IMG/VR virus record: IMGVR_UViG_3300032282_001405
Location: 1 to 57,128 of that record
From: a virus
Length of the DNA stretch: 57,128 nucleotides
Direction: 5' to 3' (one strand)
This document shows, one piece after another, positions 42,018-47,842 of the stretch (the first letter of the stretch is position 1; each line of letters begins with the position of its first letter). The translations under genes were made by a program, and so were the position numbers. Under the pieces are notes generated by a model. It saw only the letters and a list, made by a program, of their open reading frames with translations. It ran no database searches and was not told where the DNA came from.

Positions 42018-42823
42018 TTTTGTGCTTTATAAAATTTATCGAGTTGTACTTGTTGCTTCTTGCAAAGCTTAATGCATTCGTTTTTCTCGCGCATGAGAGC
42101 CGCGTTACGGACTTCAAGTTGAACGTTTAAATATCTAAGTTTTTTGTTTTCCGCCCAGACTTCAGCCATCTTTTCGTCTGCGTCTAAAAAGTTAGCTACG
42201 GCCTGTAAATCTGCTTGTATAGACTTTTCGTTAGCCTCAAGCTCTTGGTCACTAGGTATGTTGCCGTCCAACATAGATGGCCTTGGCTCTGGTGGCTCAG
42301 TAATGGCTTTTCCTTGTTGTTCTTTGGGCAACTTGGCAATCTGGGCACCACGCTTAACGCTAATTGTGCCCTTGCGTACAGCATCAATAACCGCTTCACC
42401 ACCCTTGGTAAGAACTGCTTTAGCCTGCTCCATAGTTCTAGCGCTTACCTTAGCTTCTTCGGCTAATTCCTTGGTTGTTTTTAATTCCGCACCCGGTGCG
42501 GTATTAGAGGGTTTACCCACGGGTCGCCATAGTCGTATGGTGGCGTATGAAATTGCCTCCTGCCCCTTGGTTAGGTGCCTGCGATTACCGTTTAAGGCTC
42601 TCACAAAAGTAATTGGATCAATCCAATCATCAAGTTCAACCTCTGGGCATGGCATACCAAGCTCATTGGCAATGCTGTATCGATGCCAGCCATCAATCAC
42701 TTTGTCTTCAAAGATCACAATTGGCACCTGCACACCAATGTCTTCTATGCTGTCTCTCATCTCTTGCACTTTGTCTTCTGGTATGGGCGGAAATGCCTTA
42801 CTCAGTTCATGCTGTTCTCTCAT
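42014..42823 (-). CDS. ParB/Spo0J-like N-terminal nuclease-type protein
   Basis: A 269-aa protein. Residues about 10-75 (IPEDKVQEMRDSIEDIGVQV, IVIFEDKVIDGWHRYSIANE) match the ParB/RepB N-terminal fold (DGWHRY being the GxxR/H box). A middle helical segment (LTKGQEAISYATIRL, TTKELAEEAKVSARTMEQAK) resembles the HTH that binds parS-like DNA. The rest is coiled coil and acidic. It starts just after the leader RNA. Its coding sequence contains a copy of the 25-bp palindrome at 42482-42506. Could act in DNA loading or partition-like functions or in gene regulation. Confidence 0.75.
   Translation of the reverse strand: MREQHELSKAFPPIPEDKVQEMRDSIEDIGVQVPIVIFEDKVIDGWHRYSIANELGMPCPEVELDDWIDPITFVRALNGNRRHLTKGQEAISYATIRLWRPVGKPSNTAPGAELKTTKELAEEAKVSARTMEQAKAVLTKGGEAVIDAVRKGTISVKRGAQIAKLPKEQQGKAITEPPEPRPSMLDGNIPSDQELEANEKSIQADLQAVANFLDADEKMAEVWAENKKLRYLNVQLEVRNAALMREKNECIKLCKKQQVQLDKFYKAQK
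42482..42506. repeat. 25-bp palindrome, copy 2 (inside the parB-like gene)
   Basis: Arms CCGCACC and GGTGCGG around a central C, with outer TAAT and ATTA. It differs from the copy at 29589-29613 by two bases, the centre and one arm-flanking base. It is translated as part of the parB-like protein (TAPGAEL), so its conservation is constrained twice. Confidence 0.85.
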
Positions 42824-42837
42824 TTTTTTTCTCCAGT

Positions 42838-42939
42838 AAAAAAGCCCTAGGCGAGACTCTCATTCTTGTGGAATGTTGGCGGACACCGAGTAGGTGCAGA
42901 GTCCCGTCTAGGGCTTACTCTAAAACGCCGCCAAGCGTT
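42838..42939 (-). ncRNA. Structured leader RNA with pseudoknot and terminator ahead of the replication operon
   Basis: On the minus strand, starting about 6 nt after the -10 at 42945, the RNA has a 5' hairpin AACGC-TTGGCG-GCGTT (42924-42939), then a long helix (AAGCCCTAG with CTAGGGCTT, then CGG with TCG, then GACTCT with AGAGTC; one mismatch), closing a three-way junction with hairpins CACC/GGTG and CATTC/GAATG. The 5' loop TTGGCG is complementary to CGCCAA in the junction strand (42876-42881), a likely pseudoknot. The helix ends in six Us, then CTGGAG and the parB-like ATG. It can act as an attenuator or a small RNA. An alternative pairing GGAC/GTCC would break the inner helix. Confidence 0.75.
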
Positions 42940-42974
42940 CAAAAACTATATCACGAAAACAAATCTGGCCGCAA
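42924..42974 (-). promoter_or_regulatory. Promoter plus 5' hairpin for the leader RNA/replication operon
   Basis: Minus strand: TTGCGG (-35, 42969-42974), 18-nt spacer, extended -10 TG-A-TATAGT (42945-42950), followed 6 nt later by AACGC-TTGGCG-GCGTT (42924-42939) and TTAGAG. Same layout as the other cassettes but here the hairpin leads into the structured leader rather than a Shine-Dalgarno. The -35 lies within the 3' end of the regulator gene. Confidence 0.7.
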
Positions 42975-43151
42975 TTCTTTTTTAGTTATTAAGCCTTGTG
43001 TTGCATCTTCAATCTTCACACACAGCAAAGGAGACGGACGCTTACGCCCCGTCATGATCAAGAAGAGCCACGTAGGTGTGATGCCAAGGTGCTCGGCCAT
43101 CTCCAGCTTTGCCCCCCTTGGCTCTGTAGAAAAGTATTCCGTCAGAGTCAT
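42951..43151 (-). CDS. YdaS/Cro-like HTH regulator
   Basis: A 66-aa protein that likely represses the divergent early promoters. From the ATG at 43151 (AGGA about 10 nt upstream) it reads MTLTEYFSTEPRGAKLEMAE followed by HLGITPTWLFLIMTGRKRPS, and ends with CVKIEDATQGLITKKELRPD. The HTH pattern and the ALxVxxxxxSxIxxG-like core with a VT(R/K)xELRPD ending are the hallmark of YdaS/Cro antitoxin-type phage regulators. An in-frame upstream extension to 43289 adds residues that do not fit the family. Candidate operators lie upstream. Confidence 0.85.
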   Translation of the reverse strand: MTLTEYFSTEPRGAKLEMAEHLGITPTWLFLIMTGRKRPSPLLCVKIEDATQGLITKKELRPDLFS

Positions 43152-43171
43152 GTTTATTTTTTCCTGTTTTC

Positions 43172-43197
43172 TGTACACGTCCTCATGGATATGTACA
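43172..43197. promoter_or_regulatory. Direct-repeat operator candidate (TGTACA sites)
   Basis: Two TGTACA hexamers, themselves palindromes, occur at 43172-43177 and 43192-43197, each as TGTACAC, with start points 20 bp apart (about two helical turns). They lie upstream of the YdaS/Cro-like gene and just inside its leader. A related TATGTAC occurs in the opposite promoter at 43399-43405. Plausible binding sites for this regulator; unproven. Confidence 0.45.
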
Positions 43198-43327
43198 CTT
43201 TTTGCCATTTTTTGAGCATATGGGTGTTGATAGCACGCCTCACATAAAGCAGTGTTCCGTACCCGCACAACACAAATTAGTAAAAGCACGGAAGGCGCTA
43301 ACCCTTTTACGTACTACCAACAAATGC

Positions 43328-43357
43328 ATTCTACGATAACTACTTGTTAAAAAGCAA
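43328..43357 (-). promoter_or_regulatory. Possible promoter for the YdaS/Cro-like gene
   Basis: Minus strand: TTGCTT (-35, 43352-43357), 18-nt spacer, TAGAAT (-10, 43328-43333). It sits back to back with the plus-strand early promoter (its -35 at 43358). It would leave a leader of about 170 nt with the two TGTACA sites downstream. Confidence 0.4.
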
Positions 43358-43407
43358 TTGACACCTCGCAATAATTTTGTGTTATAGTTGCCGTGCGGTA
43401 TGTACCG
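43358..43407 (+). promoter_or_regulatory. Early rightward promoter plus 5' hairpin
   Basis: TTGACA (-35, 43358-43363), a 19-nt spacer and extended -10 TG-T-TATAGT (43383-43388), then CGGT-ATGT-ACCG (43396-43407), then TTTAAGGAG as spacer and Shine-Dalgarno for the SSB-like gene. The consensus -35 is the best in the window, so this should be the strongest host-recognised early promoter. It drives the only plus-strand operon. Confidence 0.88.
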
Positions 43408-43422
43408 TTTAAGGAGTTTTAC

Positions 43423-44073
43423 ATGAGTTTTATAGTAGAAGATAAAGGTAATTTTGAATCAGTCCCGTCTGGGATGCACCTTGCAAGATGTTACCGAATC
43501 ATTGATCTCGGAACGCAAAAATCGGAGTACATGGGTCAAGTCAAGTACCTCCACAAGATCATGTTGGGCTGGGAAATCCACGGCACCAATGATGATGGAA
43601 CCCCCCTCAAAATGCGTGATGGTCGCCCATTCGCCATATTCAAGAACTACACGTTATCGTGGTCTGAGAAGGCTACTTTGCGTGGTGACTTGCAATCATG
43701 GCGCGGTAAGCCCTTCACACAGGAAGAGATGCGTCGCTTTGACCTCAAGACCGTGCTCAACGCATGGTGCATGCTGAACGTAATCGAGCGCGCAGGCCAA
43801 GACGGAAAGATGTATGTCAACGTTTCTGGCGTAACACCAGTTCCTTCCATGATCAAGAAGAACGGCTTGCCTGAAGCGATCAACAAGAACGAACTGTTTA
43901 ACCTGACTGATCCAGACATGGTGATGTTTGAGACGTTCAGCGAAAACCTCAAGAAGAAGATTCAGTCTTCACCTGAGTGGGAGAAGCTGAACAAGAAGAC
44001 AAAGACTGTAGACGACATCGCTCCAAAGGCGCCTGCCACGAGCTTTGATGAGGATGAAGACATCCCTTTTTAA
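43423..44073 (+). CDS. SSB-like single-stranded DNA-binding protein
   Basis: A 216-aa protein. The start at 43423 has AAGGAG 6 nt upstream (an alternative upstream ATG would interrupt the hairpin). After MSFIVEDKGNFESVPSGMHL the body is a mixed alpha/beta fold with GMHLARCYRIIDLG and KVSF-like strands; the end is DEDEDIPF. An acidic tail ending in DxxIPF is the hallmark of bacterial and phage SSB proteins, which recruit partners such as exonuclease I, primase and PriA. The rest resembles phage 'SSB-like' proteins with weak similarity. First gene of the plus-strand operon. Confidence 0.75.
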   Translation: MSFIVEDKGNFESVPSGMHLARCYRIIDLGTQKSEYMGQVKYLHKIMLGWEIHGTNDDGTPLKMRDGRPFAIFKNYTLSWSEKATLRGDLQSWRGKPFTQEEMRRFDLKTVLNAWCMLNVIERAGQDGKMYVNVSGVTPVPSMIKKNGLPEAINKNELFNLTDPDMVMFETFSENLKKKIQSSPEWEKLNKKTKTVDDIAPKAPATSFDEDEDIPF

Positions 44074-44084
44074 GAAGGGGGCTG

Positions 44085-44315
44085 TTGGACAAACACTCAC
44101 ATCACGGCATGATAGTTCAATGCTTGCGCGATCATGGCCCCCTTGGAAAAGACGGTATAGCGCGCAAGCTTGGTCTTCGTGTAAATCAATGTTCTCGTGC
44201 TTTGCCAGTGCTTGAGCGTGATGGTTTTATTGAACAGACTGGCGGATACGTCACATCTGATTCAAATAGATATGAACGTGAATGGAGGGCTTGCTATGAA
44301 CCGCGACTTATTTGA
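44085..44315 (+). CDS. Small winged-helix DNA-binding protein (76 aa)
   Basis: A 76-aa protein from a TTG start with AAGGGG upstream; a start at ATG 44109 is also possible. MIVQCLRDHGPLGKDGIARK, LGLRVNQCSRALPVLERDGF and IEQTGGYVTSDSNRYEREWR form a MarR-like winged helix (DGxIxxxLGLxxxxxSRALPxLERDGxI). Likely a regulator of early genes. It overlaps the next gene by 20 nt. Confidence 0.7.
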   Translation: MDKHSHHGMIVQCLRDHGPLGKDGIARKLGLRVNQCSRALPVLERDGFIEQTGGYVTSDSNRYEREWRACYEPRLI

Positions 44316-44625
44316 TGACGATGAACCAATGAATTTTGGTTCTGTAGCCTACAGCAGAGGCACGGACGCAATAACTAGCCACATAGCAGGCGCACTGGTA
44401 GACACAAATAAGCTGGAGAGTTTGGTTTATGAAGTTGTCAAAAGATATCCAAAAGGATGCATCTTGGACGAAGTCATATCTGCTCTTCCGCATATACGTG
44501 AACACAGCATACAACCTCGTTTTGCACCATTGATTCGAAAAGGGTTTTTGGTGGATACAGGTCAAAAACGATTTGGTCGCGCAGGGCGGCTACAACGTAT
44601 TGTTAAAGCAAAGGAAATTTTATGA
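44296..44625 (+). CDS. Acidic winged-helix-like early protein (109 aa)
   Basis: A 109-aa protein starting at 44296 (GGAGGG 6 nt upstream). MNRDLFDDDEPMNFGSVAYS leads into a hydrophilic region, then VKRYPKGCILDEVISALPHI and QPRFAPLIRKGFLVDTGQKR, again a winged-helix-like pattern (ILDEVxxxLPHxxxxSxxPRFxxLxRKGFL). It may be a paralogue of its neighbour, with a DNA-binding end and an acidic N-terminus. Start is chosen for the strong ribosome site. Confidence 0.6.
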   Translation: MNRDLFDDDEPMNFGSVAYSRGTDAITSHIAGALVDTNKLESLVYEVVKRYPKGCILDEVISALPHIREHSIQPRFAPLIRKGFLVDTGQKRFGRAGRLQRIVKAKEIL

Positions 44626-44879
44626 AATACATAGCACTCTTGGCGGTGGTGCTTGCTGGTTGCGGTTCAGGAAATCGCACTGGCAACCCCTACCCTTCAC
44701 AACAACTAATCATCGATCGGCAAGTCTCAGCGATGACCCGAAACGAAGTTATCAATGCCATCCATGACTGCCAAGATAACAATCTTCGCGCCGTTATGGT
44801 GACTGGTAAAAAAAACACAAACGGCCACATCACAGATGTAATTACAGAGGTTACGTGCGCGCCTCGGTATAAATTCTAG
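44622..44879 (+). CDS. Small lipoprotein (85 aa)
   Basis: MKYIALLAVVLAGCGSG is a signal peptide with a lipobox (LAG-C, Cys14), so the mature protein is anchored to the membrane. The remainder (EVINAIHDCQDNNLRAVMVT) has two Cys residues. Phage lipoproteins expressed early sometimes block superinfecting phages or act as outer-membrane spanins; the early location favours the former. Overlaps the previous stop (ATGA). Confidence 0.8.
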   Translation: MKYIALLAVVLAGCGSGNRTGNPYPSQQLIIDRQVSAMTRNEVINAIHDCQDNNLRAVMVTGKKNTNGHITDVITEVTCAPRYKF

Positions 44880-44888
44880 GAGAACACT

Positions 44889-45062
44889 ATGAAGATTGCA
44901 ACCATCACAAAAACAAACGATGGAGAAATAGAAGTTAAATTCTCAAAGGAATTTAAATATGACGTTGATTTCCATCTTGTAATTAAAGATGTTATGAAGA
45001 CTCAAGAAATTTTGCGAGAGCAATTATTAGAAATTTTAAAAACAAGGATTGAACAAAGATGA
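44889..45062 (+). CDS. Small acidic/helical early protein (57 aa)
   Basis: A 57-aa frame MKIATITKTNDGEIEVKFSK to the stop at 45062, overlapping the next start (ATGA), with GGAGA 4 nt before the ATG. The C-terminus is a helix (TQEILREQLLEILKTRIEQR). It looks like a small beta-strand plus helix; no family recognised. Coupling to the nuclease gene suggests related timing. Confidence 0.65.
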   Translation: MKIATITKTNDGEIEVKFSKEFKYDVDFHLVIKDVMKTQEILREQLLEILKTRIEQR

Positions 45063-45835
45063 CAACAATAATTGCACGATCCGCTGAGTCGGTTCATTGG
45101 TACGGCCAAGATGGCTCACCCCAGTACACCGTCAAAGCAAAGGATGGCTCAGACCGTCCTACAACCCTCAGAGACGCACGTAAGTTCAACTTGGTACCTT
45201 CGGTTACCACCATCCTAAAAGTCTCTGCAAAGCCTGCATTAGACGTCTGGAAGAACGAACAGTTGCTACTAGCGGCGCTGACCTTACCCAAAGTAGATGG
45301 GGAGACAGAGAAAGAGTTCATTGCACGCGTTGTGGCGGACTCCAAGGAAACAGGTAAACGTGCCGCAGAAGCAGGTACCCGTATCCATGAGGAAGTTGAA
45401 AGCCACTTTGCTGGCAAGAAGTCTACGCGTGGCATCAAGGTAGAAGAGTCTTTGTTTGATCACTTCAAGCTGGATCCATTCCAGCCTTGGTTGGTTGAGC
45501 GCTCATTCTCTAGCCCACTAGGGTTTGGCGGCAAGGTGGACTTGTACTGCAAGCCTGACAAGGTCGCCCCCTACGGCATAGTGGCTGACATCAAGACCAA
45601 AGACTTTGCGCCTGATGACAAGGTAGAAGCCTATGACGAGCACCTGATGCAACTCTCAGCCTACCGCTATGGATTGGGCATCCCTGATGCACGCTGTGCA
45701 AACGTGTTTGTATCGCGCACGCATGAAGGGTTAGTCAAGATCGTAGAGTGGTCTGAAGAAGACCTAAAACGCGGCTGGGAGATGTTCCAACATCTACTCA
45801 ACTATTGGATCCTTAAAAACAAATTTGGAGCTTGA
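45059..45835 (+). CDS. RecB-like PD-(D/E)XK nuclease
   Basis: A 258-aa protein. Motifs: GTRIHEEVE (residues 106-114), FGGKVDLYC (156-164, D161), VADIKTKD (175-182, D177 and K179) and QLSAYRYG (198-205), the core of the RecB/Cas4-type exonuclease fold. It should process DNA ends for phage recombination, working with the SSB-like protein. The order nuclease core-then C-terminal helix is usual for phage exonucleases of this size. The ATG overlaps the previous stop. Confidence 0.88.
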   Translation: MTTIIARSAESVHWYGQDGSPQYTVKAKDGSDRPTTLRDARKFNLVPSVTTILKVSAKPALDVWKNEQLLLAALTLPKVDGETEKEFIARVVADSKETGKRAAEAGTRIHEEVESHFAGKKSTRGIKVEESLFDHFKLDPFQPWLVERSFSSPLGFGGKVDLYCKPDKVAPYGIVADIKTKDFAPDDKVEAYDEHLMQLSAYRYGLGIPDARCANVFVSRTHEGLVKIVEWSEEDLKRGWEMFQHLLNYWILKNKFGA

Positions 45836-45836
45836 T

Positions 45837-46139
45837 ATGAAAAGAATTATTGTTGACATGTCAAAAGGTGAGTTGGACTTTATACGTGAAGCGTTAAAAA
45901 CTAAACACATAAATCTTATGAGCTATCTTGATACGTGTGAAGAAAATGCAAACCCAAAACCAAGTTGGGAAAAAGTTGCTGAAATAGTAGAGGCGGAATT
46001 TGACAAAGAATTGGCCAAACTTACTGGTAAGAAATATGATTTTTCCGACGAGCCTGTAAAAGAACCAGCACCATACGGTTTGAAAAAAGACGGCACACCT
46101 AAAAAGAAATCAGGACGCCCAACAAAGGAGTTCTTCTAA
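45837..46139 (+). CDS. Early protein with AT-hook-like end (100 aa)
   Basis: Start at 45837, GGAG 6 nt upstream. The N-terminal half is helical (MSKGELDFIREALKTKHINL), the rest is hydrophilic, and the end KKDGTPKKKSGRPTKEFF is Lys-rich with a GRP element like an AT-hook, suggesting DNA contact in the minor groove. Overlaps the next gene by one base (TAATG). Confidence 0.6.
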   Translation: MKRIIVDMSKGELDFIREALKTKHINLMSYLDTCEENANPKPSWEKVAEIVEAEFDKELAKLTGKKYDFSDEPVKEPAPYGLKKDGTPKKKSGRPTKEFF

Positions 46140-46339
46140 TGACACCAGAACGCATCAATGAGATCTTCCGTGGTCTTAACCTAGAAGAGAACCATAACTT
46201 CCTTGAGGAGGATCTAAAGCAGATCGCAGAAGCCTATGCAGAGGAAGGCGCCAGACAAGAGCGCGCAGGCTGTTTAGAGGTGGTTACAAGCCTTAACCGA
46301 GTGGTCGGTGAGAAGCTGGCTGAGGTACGCGGTAAATAA
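46139..46339 (+). CDS. Small helical early protein (66 aa)
   Basis: A 66-aa acidic protein (MTPERINEIFRGLNLEENHN) with two predicted helices (DLKQIAEAYAEEGARQERAG). Its ATG overlaps the preceding stop. It is the last gene of the plus-strand operon and meets the convergent terminator at 46341. Function unknown. Confidence 0.65.
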   Translation: MTPERINEIFRGLNLEENHNFLEEDLKQIAEAYAEEGARQERAGCLEVVTSLNRVVGEKLAEVRGK

Positions 46340-46340
46340 A

Positions 46341-46369
46341 AAAAGACCCCCTACCAACACGGTAGGGGG
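46341..46369 (-). terminator. Intrinsic terminator between convergent operons
   Basis: A 9-bp perfect stem (CCCCCTACC with GGTAGGGGG, loop AACAC) at 46347-46369. On the minus strand it is followed by TCTTTTTTTATTT, so it ends the long leftward late transcript. On the plus strand it has no U-run but may still slow transcription from the early operon. Confidence 0.93.
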
Positions 46370-46417
46370 CTCAAGAAAGGCAACTGCTTGCCTTCACGGG
46401 TGGAGACACACCAGTGA

Positions 46418-47833
46418 TTAGTCTAGGCCAAACACGTTTCTGTTAGCAAAAGGAGTTTTGCCGTGCATGGCTTCAAGATATCTCTTTTTAGCTTCTGGAT
46501 CGTTTTGTAACGCCAAGAAAGCTGGAATCAATGTAGCTGGCGCCGCTAATGTTGTAGCCGCTCCAGTTCCAACAAATGGCATAGCTGTACCTGCCGCAGT
46601 ACCAGCCGCAGATAGGCCAGCCTGTATTGGCTTTTTCTCTTGTATTTTGTTGTATACGTCAGCAACACCCTGTGCAAGGTTAGCGCCAGTTAAACCGCCA
46701 ATTGCTGGGTACTTCAAATAAGGCGTATAGTTTTTTGCAAAATTTGCTAAGCCACCCATAATGGTTGGAGTTTCAGCTACCGGAACTACTGGAGGAATTG
46801 GCACATTAGGCGTGCCACCAAACCTAGGCGAAGGACCTCTGCCAGCGCTCTCAGGAATAAATAAATTAGCACGACTTGGATCAGGACGCATCTCTGGTGC
46901 AATCGATCTAATCTTGTCTTCTGCGGCCATAGCGGCACGCTTCATTTGGTGAGCTTCTGCTTGATCTCTGGCACCAATTCCAACGTCTGTATAACGCCCC
47001 TGAGCGTCTTGTGAACCTACCCAGTTCTGTGTCATTCGGCCACCAGCAGGCTCACCCGTTAAAGGGCCTTGTGCAGGCGGTAAATTGGCGGCGTTGGCTT
47101 TACCCTTCAGAACAATATCTAACGCTTCAGCAGGCGATTTACCAGCCTTTAAAGCGGCCACAACTTCTGGGTAAGAGGCAAGCGCTCTAGCCGCGTCGTA
47201 CTTCATGCGTAGACGGGCGGCAGTCGCGCCAGCACCAGCACCCATGGTAGTGCCAGTTACACCACCAGCAATACCAGAAACTGTTCTTGGTATCCTTTGC
47301 TCAGAAAGTTTTGGAGGCTCAATTTCACTACCAACTTCAGTTACTTCTTCTTCAGAAGGATTGCCTGCTTCCACTTCTTGCGCAGGGGTTTGAGTCAATG
47401 TTACTTTTGGTAATTCACCACCATAGATATCACTAATCTTAACTATGTGATCAATAGTCTCATCTTTTAAAACATTTAAATCGCCAGACTCATAAAACTT
47501 GTTGCGTGTCTCTGTGCTTGCGTTGTATCCAGCTAAAACCTTGTATGGGTCATTGCCAATCTTTGGGTTAGAAACCAATTCTTTTAACAAAGATATACCA
47601 CCACGGATGTTTTGATCCATGTCTTTGGCGTCTACACCCAAGCCCTTAGCGGTATCAGGCATCAATTGCATGACACCATAAGCGCCTCTTTTTGAGGTCA
47701 AGCTTGGATTAAAACCGCTTTCTTGCATAACCATTGGCAAAACAAAATCAGGGTTTAATCCTTGACGTTTTGCTTCCTCACCAACTTTAATGGCAATTTC
47801 TAATTGAGCATCGGTAAGCTTGGATAAATCCAT
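46418..47833 (-). CDS. Ejection protein with lytic transglycosylase domain
   Basis: A 471-aa internal virion protein. Residues 1-125 are a soluble lytic transglycosylase: PMVMQESGFNPSLTSKRGAY (catalytic E38), GVMQLMPDTAKGLG and AGYNAS. It would open peptidoglycan for DNA entry. The remainder is Ala/Gly/Pro-rich with hydrophobic helices (AGGVTGTTMGAGAGATAARL; PFVGTGAATTLAAPATLIPA) able to form a channel. Counterparts are P22 gp16/gp7-type or T7 gp16-type proteins. Last gene before the terminator at 46341. Confidence 0.85.
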   Translation of the reverse strand: MDLSKLTDAQLEIAIKVGEEAKRQGLNPDFVLPMVMQESGFNPSLTSKRGAYGVMQLMPDTAKGLGVDAKDMDQNIRGGISLLKELVSNPKIGNDPYKVLAGYNASTETRNKFYESGDLNVLKDETIDHIVKISDIYGGELPKVTLTQTPAQEVEAGNPSEEEVTEVGSEIEPPKLSEQRIPRTVSGIAGGVTGTTMGAGAGATAARLRMKYDAARALASYPEVVAALKAGKSPAEALDIVLKGKANAANLPPAQGPLTGEPAGGRMTQNWVGSQDAQGRYTDVGIGARDQAEAHQMKRAAMAAEDKIRSIAPEMRPDPSRANLFIPESAGRGPSPRFGGTPNVPIPPVVPVAETPTIMGGLANFAKNYTPYLKYPAIGGLTGANLAQGVADVYNKIQEKKPIQAGLSAAGTAAGTAMPFVGTGAATTLAAPATLIPAFLALQNDPEAKKRYLEAMHGKTPFANRNVFGLD

Positions 47834-47842
47834 AATTGATCC

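Noticed and set aside
42144-42839. 231-aa frame opposite the parB-like gene
   Set aside because: It is the complement of a clearly coding gene with recognisable motifs; no homology-like pattern and no ribosome site.
43152-43289. 46-residue N-terminal extension of the YdaS/Cro-like protein
   Set aside because: The family starts at MTLTEYF; the extension overlaps the repeated operator-like sites and has no ribosome site.
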